Source: CALHVX01 sp964640725
Lineage (GTDB): Bacteria; Pseudomonadota; Gammaproteobacteria; Pseudomonadales; Azotimanducaceae
Direction of reading: 5' to 3'
Length of the DNA stretch: 64,000 nucleotides
Assembly: GCA_964640725.1 (NCBI GenBank)
Contig: CAZXIJ010000011.1
Coordinates: 1-64,000 of the forward strand
Within the stretch, counting starts at the first letter, position 1; each line of letters starts with the position of its first letter. Position numbers and translations under genes: made by a program. Positions 55,377 through 62,483 of the stretch are shown here, piece by piece. Under the pieces are notes generated by a model. It saw only the letters and a list, made by a program, of their open reading frames with translations, was not told where the DNA came from and ran no database searches.

Positions 55377-55382
55377 AGTATA
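55377..55382 (-). promoter_or_regulatory. -10 element of smpB
   Basis: TATACT on the minus strand, 7 bases before the smpB ATG. The -35 region is weak. If used, transcription would start at or next to the start codon. Confidence 0.5.
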
Positions 55383-55454
55383 CGGCACGCGCCCGCTTGT
55401 TCGCCCCGGAGCGATGGGTAACAATCCGCGCGTTTCTTGGGTATTGGGGAATCT

Positions 55455-56837
55455 ATGGCGCAGGGGAGTGACGGCGACAGCTCGCAGCACGGCATGTGGT
55501 CCAGCCGCTGGCTGTTTGTGCTCGCGGCAGCGGGGTCCGCCGTAGGGCTGGGCAACATCTGGAAATTCCCCTACATCGCCGGCGAGAACGGCGGTGGCGC
55601 TTTCGTGCTGGTTTACCTGGGTTGCGTGCTGCTGGTTGGCCTGCCGATCATGATGGCCGAAGTGCTGCTCGGCCGAGCAGGGCGGGAAAGCCCCATCAAC
55701 ACCATGCGCAAGCACACCCGGGAATTCGGGCGCAGCGGCTTCTGGCTTCTGATCGGCTGGATGGGCGTGCTGGCCGGATTCCTGATTCTGTCCTACTACG
55801 CGGTGATCGCTGGCTGGGCGCTGTACTACATCTACCTTATGGCCAGCGGCGCGTTCAGCGGCGTCACGCCAGAAGTGGCGAGCGGTACCTTCAACGACTT
55901 CCTCTCGGATCCCTGGCAGCTACTGCTTTGGCACACGCTCTTTATGATTTTGACCGTTTACATCGTGGGTCGGGGTGTCATCAAAGGGTTGGAGACGGCC
56001 ATCCGCTGGTTCATGCCGCTGTTGTTGATTTTGCTCCTGGTTTTGCTGGGCTACGGCTTTCAGTCCAGTGGCTTCGAGCAGGGTTTTGACTTCATGTTCG
56101 GGCTCAACTGGGACTCCCTGTCCCCCAACGCCATATTGATTGCGATGGGCCAGGCCTTCTTCACCCTGAGCCTGGGTATGGGCGCGATCATGGCGTACGG
56201 CGCCTACGTGCCGAAGGACACGTCGATTGCGAGTACCGTATTCACGATCGCCATGCTCGACACCTTTGTGGCCGTGGCCGCGGGCCTTGCCATTTTTCCG
56301 ATTGTCTTTGCCAACGGGCTCGAGCCCGGGCAGGGACCGGGACTCATGTTCGTGACCGTACCGCTGGCCTTCGGGCAGCTGCCTCTGGGCGCGCTGTTCG
56401 GCACGCTGTTCTTCCTGCTGGTCAGCTTTGCTGCAGTGACATCTGCGATCTCGCTGACAGAGCCGGCGCTTGCTTACCTGGTCGAGGAGTACAACGCCAA
56501 GCGGCAGCGGGTTGCGATCTCCCTGGGCGTGATCTGCTGGATCCTTGGCGTCGGCACGGTGCTGTCCTTCAATGTGTGGGCAGACCTGCACATTGTTGGC
56601 GAGCTGACGTTCTTTGACTTCGTGGATTACGTCTCGCAGAACATCATGTTGCCCCTGGGCGGCTTGCTGATCGCGCTTTTTGCGGCCTGGGCCGTACCTC
56701 GATCCCTGATCGGCGAGCAGCTGGGCCTGAGCAGCGGCTTCGGTCACCTGCTGTGGAAACTGCTGGCCGGGATCATCGCGCCCCTGGGGGTCGCCGTGGT
56801 GTTTGTGTACACGCTGTTCCCCGGGCTCTTCGGCTAG
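55455..56837 (+). CDS. NSS-family sodium-dependent transporter
   Basis: 460 residues, about 11-12 membrane helices, SLC6/LeuT fold. SAVGLGNIWKFPYIAGENGG is the helix 1 sodium/substrate motif, and GESPINTMRKHT-type and YAVIAGWALYYIYL segments fit the family. Bacterial NSS proteins import amino acids with sodium. ATG 55455 has GGGGAA upstream; a TTGTTC/AACAAT pair (55397-55425) may be its promoter. Followed by ratA one base after the stop. Confidence 0.93.
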   Translation: MAQGSDGDSSQHGMWSSRWLFVLAAAGSAVGLGNIWKFPYIAGENGGGAFVLVYLGCVLLVGLPIMMAEVLLGRAGRESPINTMRKHTREFGRSGFWLLIGWMGVLAGFLILSYYAVIAGWALYYIYLMASGAFSGVTPEVASGTFNDFLSDPWQLLLWHTLFMILTVYIVGRGVIKGLETAIRWFMPLLLILLLVLLGYGFQSSGFEQGFDFMFGLNWDSLSPNAILIAMGQAFFTLSLGMGAIMAYGAYVPKDTSIASTVFTIAMLDTFVAVAAGLAIFPIVFANGLEPGQGPGLMFVTVPLAFGQLPLGALFGTLFFLLVSFAAVTSAISLTEPALAYLVEEYNAKRQRVAISLGVICWILGVGTVLSFNVWADLHIVGELTFFDFVDYVSQNIMLPLGGLLIALFAAWAVPRSLIGEQLGLSSGFGHLLWKLLAGIIAPLGVAVVFVYTLFPGLFG

Positions 56838-56838
56838 C

Positions 56839-57297
56839 ATGCCCAGCCTGCACCGTACCGCGCTGCTGACCTGCAGCGCCGAGCGTATGTTCCAGGTCGT
56901 GAACGACGTCGGCAGCTACCCGGAGTTTCTGCCCTGGTGTCGCGATGCCCAGGTGCTGGAGCAGGCTCCGGCTCCCGCCCATGGCCCCGATGCGCAGACC
57001 ATGGTGGCGTCGTTGCAGTTGTCTGCGAAAGGCCTGCGGGAAACCTTCACGACCCGCAACGTCGCCGTGCCCCACGAGCGGGTCGAGCTGGAGCTGGTGT
57101 CTGGTCCCTTCAGCAGTTTTCACGGGCGCTGGGAGATCACCGCGATCGGTGATGCGGGCTGCCGCACTGAACTGTTTGTCGACTTCGAGTTCAGCCGCGG
57201 GCTGGCGCTGCTCAGTCGTGTCGTGACCGGTTCTCTTGTGAGCGCTGCCGACCGCATTCTCGATGCGTTCTGCCAGCGGGCTGAAGTCGAGCGGTGA
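56839..57297 (+). CDS. ratA: RatA / COQ10-like START-fold protein
   Basis: 152 residues. FQVVNDVGSYPEFLPWC, LRETFTTRNVAVPHERVELE, GPFSSFHGRWEI and FEFSRGLALLSRVV are diagnostic for the RatA/PasT family. In E. coli it is described as affecting 70S assembly or respiratory/ubiquinone function. Starts at ATG 56839 right after the transporter and overlaps rnfH (GTGA). Confidence 0.93.
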   Translation: MPSLHRTALLTCSAERMFQVVNDVGSYPEFLPWCRDAQVLEQAPAPAHGPDAQTMVASLQLSAKGLRETFTTRNVAVPHERVELELVSGPFSSFHGRWEITAIGDAGCRTELFVDFEFSRGLALLSRVVTGSLVSAADRILDAFCQRAEVER

Positions 57298-57590
57298 GCG
57301 GCGTGCCGGCGCTGTTGGCGGTGAGCGTGGCTTACGCCGAGCCTGACTGCCAATGGGTACAGGAGCTCAGCCTGCCAGCGGGCAGCACTGTGCGCGATGC
57401 CCTGCAGGCGGTCGCCCAGCAGGCGCCCTTCAGCGATTTGCCCTGGGCGGACATGCCTGTGGGTATCTTTGGCGAGCCGGCAGCGCTCGAGCAGCGCCTG
57501 GCGGAGCACGATCGAGTCGAGCTCTATCGGCCGCTGGTCATGGATCCGAAGGAAGCGCGGCGCCTGCGGGCGCTGGAAAACGCCCGCTAG
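57294..57590 (+). CDS. rnfH: RnfH-family ubiquitin-like protein
   Basis: 98 residues, GTG start overlapping the ratA stop. ALLAVSVAYAEPDCQWVQEL, LPAGSTVRDALQAVA, MPVGIFGEPAALEQRLAEHD, RVELYRPLVMDPKEARR match RnfH (beta-grasp). Function unsettled; the ratA-rnfH pair is conserved in gammaproteobacteria. Its TAG stop overlaps the convergent bamE stop in CTAG (57587-57590). Confidence 0.93.
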   Translation: MSGVPALLAVSVAYAEPDCQWVQELSLPAGSTVRDALQAVAQQAPFSDLPWADMPVGIFGEPAALEQRLAEHDRVELYRPLVMDPKEARRLRALENAR

Positions 57591-58221
57591 GCGCTTTCGT
57601 CGCTCCTGTCAGCGGTCTCGACCGCAGACGCCTCATCCTGCTCGGACACCTCGTCGTCCTGTAAGGACACCTCGTCGTCCTGTAAGGACNNNNNNNNNNN
57701 NNNNNNNNNNNNNNNNNNNNNNNNNNNNNNNNNNNNNNNNNNNNNNNNNNNNNNNNNNNNNNNNNNNNNNNNNNNNNNNNNNNNNNNNNATCCTGCTCGG
57801 ACACCTCGTCGTCCTGTAAGGACACCTCGTCGTCCTGTAAGGACGCCGGGTCATCGGTCGCGGATTCGGGCAGGTAGTCACCGGTGAAGTAGAACAGGGT
57901 GCCGTCATCAAAGAACAGCGTCAGGCGCTTTTCTTCTTCGTAGTAGCCGGGCACCTCGACCCGATACAGGTAGTCCCAGCGGTCGCTGCTGAAGCTGTTG
58001 CGCAAAATGGGCTCGCCCATGATGAAAGCGACCTGGTTGCGGGTCATGCCCGGTTCGAGCTGGTTCACCATGTCCTGCGTGATGACATTGCCCTGCTGGA
58101 TCGTCGCCCGGTACAGGCGCGGCAAGCTGCAGCCGCCCAGGAGCAGGCTGGCAACGAGCGTGAGCGCCAGGCCGCGGCAGGCGGCGGGGCATCTGGGGCT
58201 GTGAATCAAAGTGCTGGCCAT
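57587..58221 (-). CDS. bamE: BamE/SmpA outer-membrane assembly lipoprotein (spans assembly gap)
   Basis: Lipobox LLLGGC, then RATIQQGNVITQDMVNQLEP, MTRNQVAFIMGEPILRNSF, RWDYLYRVEVPG and LTLFFDDGTLFYFTGDYLP: a complete BamE domain, part of the BAM complex. The C-terminal tail holds acidic repeats (SLQDDEV) and is interrupted by 100 N. The 55 bases at 57635-57689 recur at 57790-57844; merging them removes 155 bases and lets the frame end with EASAVETADRSDESA and TAG at 57587, giving about 159 residues. With the Ns kept, the frame runs falsely to 57538. Repeat copy number in the tail is uncertain. Confidence 0.88.
57645..57686 (-). repeat. 21-bp repeats encoding SLQDDEV in the BamE tail
   Basis: Two copies of GACACCTCGTCGTCCTGTAAG before the gap (57645-57686), and the same two after it (57800-57841). 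In-frame heptad repeats of the BamE tail. Confidence 0.85.
57690..57789. other. 100-N assembly gap flanked by identical 55-mers
   Basis: Bases 57635-57689 and 57790-57844 are identical. Same pattern and same overlap length as the gap at 15323. Confidence 0.9.
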
Positions 58222-58294
58222 GGGTATCCGGGGCTGGGCAGGCGAGGCATGTTAGCTGCGTGTCTACCGCTTGCCCAGAGCCGGCGCCCTCTTG

Positions 58295-59935
58295 TCAGGC
58301 ACTGGCTTCGTCGAGCAGCGTCGCGGCGTAGCTTCGGGTCTTGGCGGTCACGCGGGCGCCAGCCAGCATGCGTGCGACTTCCTCCAGCCGGGCCTTGCCG
58401 TTCAGCTCGGAGATCTGCGTGCCGGCCTCGGCATCCTTGAACACCTTCAGGTGCTGCTGCCCGAGAGCGGCAACCTGCGGTGCATGGGTCACGCAAAGGA
58501 TTTGCGTGTGAGCGGACAAGCGGCGCAGCAGGCGCCCGATGACATCAGCCGTGGTGCCGCCGACGCCAACGTCCGCTTCGTCCAGCACCAGGCACGGCAG
58601 GGCGGTTTTCTCCGCCGCGACGACCTGGATAGCGAGGCTGATGCGGGATTGCTCGCCGCCGGAGGCGATTTTGCGCAGCGGCGCTGGCGCCGCTTTAGGG
58701 TTGGTTCGGATCATGAACTCGACCGACTCCAAGCCGTGTTCGCCGAGCTGCTCGGCAAATTCGACGGCCAGGGACCCGCCCTCGATACCCAGGATCTGCA
58801 TGTGCTCGCTGACGGCCGCGGCGAAGCCTTTGGCGGCTTTTTTCCGCTGCCTGGTGAGCCGCGCAGCGGCGCTGTCGAAGGCTTTACGGGCCGTGTCGGC
58901 CTGCGCCGTGGCAGTGTCGAACGCGCTGCGATCCGTATCCATCGCGGCCAGTTCTTCCGACAGGTTCGCGATATGGGCTTCCAGGCCCTCCGGGGCCACC
59001 TTGTGCTTGCGGGCGACCTCATGAATGTCGCCGAGCCGGGCTTCCAGGGCGTGCACGGTTTCGCCGTCGGACTCCAGGCTATCCAGGTAGCTGCGCAAAT
59101 CGCCGGCCCCTTCGCTCAGCAGCGCGTCCGCTGAGCTCAGGCAATCCCTGGCGCTGGCCAGGGCCGGGTCGTCATCCTTCAGGCCCCGCAGCAGGCGCAG
59201 GGCCTGGCCGACCGGGCTGTCCTCCAGCGCCTCCAGGGCGCCGGCGGCGTCGTCCTTGAGGGTCTGCAGCTGGGCCAGACGTCGAAACTGGGCCTCGGTC
59301 TCGGCAAACTCGCCCGGCTGCAGAGCAAGCGTGGTCAGCTCTTCGAGCTGGTAGGTCAGCAGGGTCTGCCGATCCTCCCGGGCGGCCAGGGACTCTGCCA
59401 GCGCATCGGCCTGCTGCCGGGCCCGGTGCCACAGGCGATAGGCGTCCTGGGCAGCGCGGCGGTCGGCGGCTTTACAGCCGTAGTCGTCCAGCAGGGCTCG
59501 CTGCACGTCCCGGGCACCGAGGCGATAGCTCTCCTGCTGCCCGTGAATGTCGATCAGGGGCTCGGCGAAGGCCTTGAGCTGGGCCAGGGTCACCGGCGCA
59601 TCGTTGATGAAGGCGCGAGACCGGCCCTCCCGGGACACCACCCGGCGCACCAGGGCGCGTGCCGGCTGGTCTGGGTCCGACAGCTCCGCCGCCTCCAGCA
59701 GCGTCTGCGAGGGCAGGTTCAGGGACAGATCGAATTCTGCAATCACCTCGGCCCGGTTGGCGCCGGCGCGCACCGCTTCGCTGCTGGCCCGTTCGCCCAG
59801 CACCAGCGACAGGGCGCTCAGCAGCATGGACTTGCCGGCACCGGACTCGCCGGTCAGCGCGGTGAGCCCCGGAGTGAGGGTCAGATCCAGATCTCGGACC
59901 AGGCCAACGTTGTTCACTGTAAGCTGACGAAGCAT
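58295..59935 (-). CDS. recN: DNA repair ATPase RecN
   Basis: 546 residues, SMC-like. MLRQLTVNNVGLVRDLDLTL, Walker A GESGAGKSMLL, a central coiled-coil region (TYQLEELTTLALQPGEFAET to KAFDSAAARLTRQRKKAAKG), SGGEQSRISLAIQVV signature and LVLDEADVGVGG Walker B. RecN aligns broken DNA ends during recombination, complementing AddAB here. No clear LexA box upstream. Divergent from hrcA. Confidence 0.96.
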   Translation of the reverse strand: MLRQLTVNNVGLVRDLDLTLTPGLTALTGESGAGKSMLLSALSLVLGERASSEAVRAGANRAEVIAEFDLSLNLPSQTLLEAAELSDPDQPARALVRRVVSREGRSRAFINDAPVTLAQLKAFAEPLIDIHGQQESYRLGARDVQRALLDDYGCKAADRRAAQDAYRLWHRARQQADALAESLAAREDRQTLLTYQLEELTTLALQPGEFAETEAQFRRLAQLQTLKDDAAGALEALEDSPVGQALRLLRGLKDDDPALASARDCLSSADALLSEGAGDLRSYLDSLESDGETVHALEARLGDIHEVARKHKVAPEGLEAHIANLSEELAAMDTDRSAFDTATAQADTARKAFDSAAARLTRQRKKAAKGFAAAVSEHMQILGIEGGSLAVEFAEQLGEHGLESVEFMIRTNPKAAPAPLRKIASGGEQSRISLAIQVVAAEKTALPCLVLDEADVGVGGTTADVIGRLLRRLSAHTQILCVTHAPQVAALGQQHLKVFKDAEAGTQISELNGKARLEEVARMLAGARVTAKTRSYAATLLDEASA

Positions 59936-59940
59936 GGGTG

Positions 59941-59967
59941 TTAGCTATGATCTCTGGCGAGTGAATA
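59941..59967. promoter_or_regulatory. Degenerate CIRCE-like HrcA site
   Basis: TTAGCTATG, 9 bases, GAGTGAATA. The CIRCE consensus is TTAGCACTC-N9-GAGTGCTAA; each half matches 6 of 9 positions and the spacer length is exact. Located between recN and hrcA, 100 bp before the hrcA start, where autoregulation would be expected. The mismatches make it uncertain. Confidence 0.4.
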
Positions 59968-60067
59968 GCGGCTGCCGTACTGGCAATGCGCCGGGGCCGG
60001 CCAATTGAAAAACTGCTGCAGGCAGGGTTCACTGAGGACGCGGAATGCCACCAAGTAAGTTGCAACT

Positions 60068-61123
60068 GTGAGCAAAAAGCAAGACTCCGTCACCGTTGAT
60101 GAGCGTGCCCAAAGGCTGCTGAAGCGCCTGGTTGAGCATTATATAGATGAAGGCACGCCGGCGGCTTCGAAGGTGCTGGCGGCTCAGCCGGGCGTGGAGG
60201 TCAGCCCGGCGACGGTGCGCAACATCATGGTGGAGCTCGAGTCCCAGGGGTTGGTGCGCTCGCCGCACACCTCCGCCGGCAAGATACCCACCCCCGCCGG
60301 CCTGCGCTTCTTCGTCGATACGTTGCTCTCGCGCCAGCCGGTGAATGCGTTAACGGTGGAGCAGATGCAGGCGCAGCTGAACCCGGACCTGGCACCCAAG
60401 GACCTGGTGAGCTCTGCGTCGCGGCTGCTGTCACACCTGACGAGCATGACCTGCGTCGTTCTGCTGCCCCGGCAGGACAGCGCGGTGCTTCGGCATATCG
60501 AGTTCCTGCCCCTGTCCGGCCAGCGGGCGCTGGTCATTCTGGTGCTGAACGATCGCGAGGTGCAGAACCGCGTCATACATCTGGATCGCGATTACCCCGA
60601 AACAGAGCTGACCCAGGCGGCAAACTTCCTGAACAAAGAGTTCGGAGGGCGCTCCCTGGACGAGCTGCGGGAGCTGCTGATGGCCTCCATGCAGGCCGAC
60701 AAGGACCGCATGAACCAGATCATGCAGTCCGCGCTGGATCTCGCGAGCCGCGCGCTGGATGACACGGACGACGCGGCAGAGGATGAGCAGGAGCTGCTGG
60801 TGAGCGGCGAAGCGGCCCTGTTTGATCTGGATACTTCGTCGGACACCGTGCGCTCGCTGTACGAGACCTTCACGGAAAAGGGCAACATCCTGCAGCTGCT
60901 GGACCAGTGCCTGCGGTCTGACGGGATCCAGCTGTTCATCGGCGAGGAAGCGGGCGACACGGTGTTTGGCGACGTCAGCATCGTGACTTCGCGCTACGAG
61001 GGCAACGGTCAGGTCGCTGGGGTCCTGGGAGTCGTGGGGCCGACGAGAATGGCCTACCAGACGGTTATCCCGGTGGTCGATATTACGGCCCGGGTGCTGA
61101 GCGCCGCCATGAGCCAGCACTGA
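60068..61123 (+). CDS. hrcA: Heat-inducible repressor HrcA
   Basis: 351 residues, GTG start. N-terminal winged helix (LLKRLVEHYIDEGTPAASKV, SPATVRNIMVELESQGLV, SPHTSAGKIPTPAGLRFFVD) and the GAF-like dimer domain (FIGEEAGDTVFGDVSIVTSR, GQVAGVLGVVGPTRMAYQ). It represses chaperone operons by binding CIRCE and needs GroEL for activity. HrcA is absent from enterics and pseudomonads but present in some other gammaproteobacteria. Leads the hrcA-GNAT-grpE-dnaK cluster. Confidence 0.96.
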   Translation: MSKKQDSVTVDERAQRLLKRLVEHYIDEGTPAASKVLAAQPGVEVSPATVRNIMVELESQGLVRSPHTSAGKIPTPAGLRFFVDTLLSRQPVNALTVEQMQAQLNPDLAPKDLVSSASRLLSHLTSMTCVVLLPRQDSAVLRHIEFLPLSGQRALVILVLNDREVQNRVIHLDRDYPETELTQAANFLNKEFGGRSLDELRELLMASMQADKDRMNQIMQSALDLASRALDDTDDAAEDEQELLVSGEAALFDLDTSSDTVRSLYETFTEKGNILQLLDQCLRSDGIQLFIGEEAGDTVFGDVSIVTSRYEGNGQVAGVLGVVGPTRMAYQTVIPVVDITARVLSAAMSQH

Positions 61124-61126
61124 GCG

Positions 61127-61675
61127 ATGGATCCTGCCCGGGTGTCCGTGCAGCCGCTCAGCGGGGCCTTGGTCGACCCCCTGCGGGCGCACCTGGGCCG
61201 GCACCGGGCGGAGTCCGGCGCCGCTGGCGACCTGATCTTTATGCCCTTCGAGCCCGATGGTGACGCCGGCCCGCGGGGGTTGGATCGCACCGCCTGGCAG
61301 ATGCCCCTGGACCAGCCCGGCTGGCAGCGCTGGTACGTGGCGCTGGGCCCGGCGGGCACCGTGGTGGGACATGTCGATCTCAAGGGGGACGGGCTGGCGA
61401 CCGGTCTGCACCGCTGTGAGCTCGGCATCGGCATTGAACGTGCCCATCGGGGCGGCGGTCTGGGTCAGCGCCTGATGGGCGCCGCCCTGGCCTTCGCGCG
61501 GCAGGCACCGACGCTGGCCTGGGTGGACCTGCGCGTCTTTGCCCACAACCATCGCGCGCGGGCGCTCTACGAGGCCCTGGGCTTTGAGCGCCAGGGCACC
61601 CTGCGGGACCGTTTCCGGATCCGTGGCGAGCAGATCGACGACGATCTGATGGCCCTGTCGGTCGAATCTTTCTGA
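61127..61675 (+). CDS. GNAT-family N-acetyltransferase
   Basis: 182 residues, 3 bp after hrcA, so co-transcribed with it. GNAT fold: VALGPAGTVVGHVDLKG, ELGIGIERAHRGGGLGQRLMG (acetyl-CoA R-x-x-G-x-G loop), LRVFAHNHRARALYEALGFE, and DDDLMALSVE at the end. It is closest to the ribosomal-protein/amino-group acetyltransferase type (RimJ/RimL-like), but the substrate is unknown. An insertion between hrcA and grpE is not the common gene order. Confidence 0.9.
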   Translation: MDPARVSVQPLSGALVDPLRAHLGRHRAESGAAGDLIFMPFEPDGDAGPRGLDRTAWQMPLDQPGWQRWYVALGPAGTVVGHVDLKGDGLATGLHRCELGIGIERAHRGGGLGQRLMGAALAFARQAPTLAWVDLRVFAHNHRARALYEALGFERQGTLRDRFRIRGEQIDDDLMALSVESF

Positions 61676-61692
61676 TCAGCCCGCCCCGGAGG

Positions 61693-61721
61693 GTTGAATT
61701 TGACCGGCGTGCCCCCACGTT
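61693..61721 (+). promoter_or_regulatory. Sigma-32-type heat-shock promoter of grpE-dnaK
   Basis: GTTGAAT (61693-61699), 13-base spacer, CCCCACGTT (61713-61721). Consensus is CTTGAAA and CCCCATnT. It is in the 76-bp spacer before grpE, with the predicted start ~25 bases before the GTG. Confidence 0.7.
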
Positions 61722-61751
61722 GCCGGCCAGACAGGTTAACGAGGCTCTCCG

Positions 61752-62357
61752 GTGGCGGGCGAAAACGAAGAAGATCCCAAGAACCAGGGCCCCGAGCCCT
61801 CAGACCCCGGTGTTCAGGACGATGCTGGGGGCGGAGAGCCAGCGCAGGGCGAGCCTGGCGCGGTCAACCCGGACGTCGTCGAGGCGCTGGAGGCCCAGGT
61901 TGCAGACCTGAAGGACCAGCTGCTGCGGGGCCAGGCGGAGATGGAAAACGTCCGCCGGCGCACAGCGCGGGACGTCGAGAATGCCCACAAATTCGCCATC
62001 GAAAAGTTTGCCGGCGAGCTTCTGCCGGTCGCCGACAGCCTCGAGAAGGCAGTCGAGACGGCTGAGAAAGCGGCGCAGGATGCGGGTGATGACGGTGCGG
62101 CCAAGGCCATCGCCGAAGGCGTGGCCCTGAGCCTCAAGCTGTTTGTGGACAAGCTCGGAAAAGGCGGCATCGAGCAGATCGACCCGCTGGGACACCCCTT
62201 CGACCCGCAGCTGCACGAGGCCATGGCCATGGTCGAGAACCCCGGCGCAGAGCCCAATTCCGTCATGGACGTCATGCAGAAGGGCTACACCCTGAACGGG
62301 CGCCTGGTGCGCGCGGCAATGGTGGTGGTGGCCAAGGCCCCGGCAGACGCCAGCTAG
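61752..62357 (+). CDS. grpE: Nucleotide exchange factor GrpE
   Basis: 201 residues, GTG start with GAGG upstream. An acidic, disordered N-terminus (residues 1-40), long coiled coil (EALEAQVADLKDQLLRGQAE, RRRTARDVENAHKFAIEKFA), four-helix region and C-terminal beta wing (VMQKGYTLNGRLVRAAMVVV). Drives ADP release from DnaK. Confidence 0.96.
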   Translation: MAGENEEDPKNQGPEPSDPGVQDDAGGGEPAQGEPGAVNPDVVEALEAQVADLKDQLLRGQAEMENVRRRTARDVENAHKFAIEKFAGELLPVADSLEKAVETAEKAAQDAGDDGAAKAIAEGVALSLKLFVDKLGKGGIEQIDPLGHPFDPQLHEAMAMVENPGAEPNSVMDVMQKGYTLNGRLVRAAMVVVAKAPADAS

Positions 62358-62377
62358 CGAACCGCAACCACGACAGC

Positions 62378-62402
62378 GGCCTGGGGAATCGCAGCCCAGG
62401 CC
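62378..62402 (+). promoter_or_regulatory. Hairpin between grpE and dnaK, next to a possible heat-shock -35
   Basis: GGCCTGGG (62378-62385) pairs with CCCAGGCC (62395-62402) over a 9-base loop; no T-tract, so it is more likely an attenuator or mRNA processing/stability structure. CTTGAAA (62402-62408), a perfect sigma-32 -35, follows, but the matching -10 (CCAAACATA) is weak. Confidence 0.5.
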
Positions 62403-62483
62403 TTGAAAACCCCCGGTCTGGCCAAACATAGGAGCCAGACACTGCGCGCAGCGCAGATCACCGAACATTTGGAGCGCATCGAC

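Noticed and set aside
54777..55715. Long minus-strand frame across smpB
   Set aside because: Arg/Gly/Ala-rich composition, overlaps a certain gene (smpB) and the NSS transporter; a high-GC shadow.
57538..57586. BamE extending to 57538 with PYRTTRCP repeats
   Set aside because: This comes from keeping the 100 N placeholder, which shifts the frame; the merged frame ends naturally at 57587.
59936..60067. LexA (SOS) box upstream of recN
   Set aside because: No CTGT-N8-ACAG pattern could be found in the spacer.
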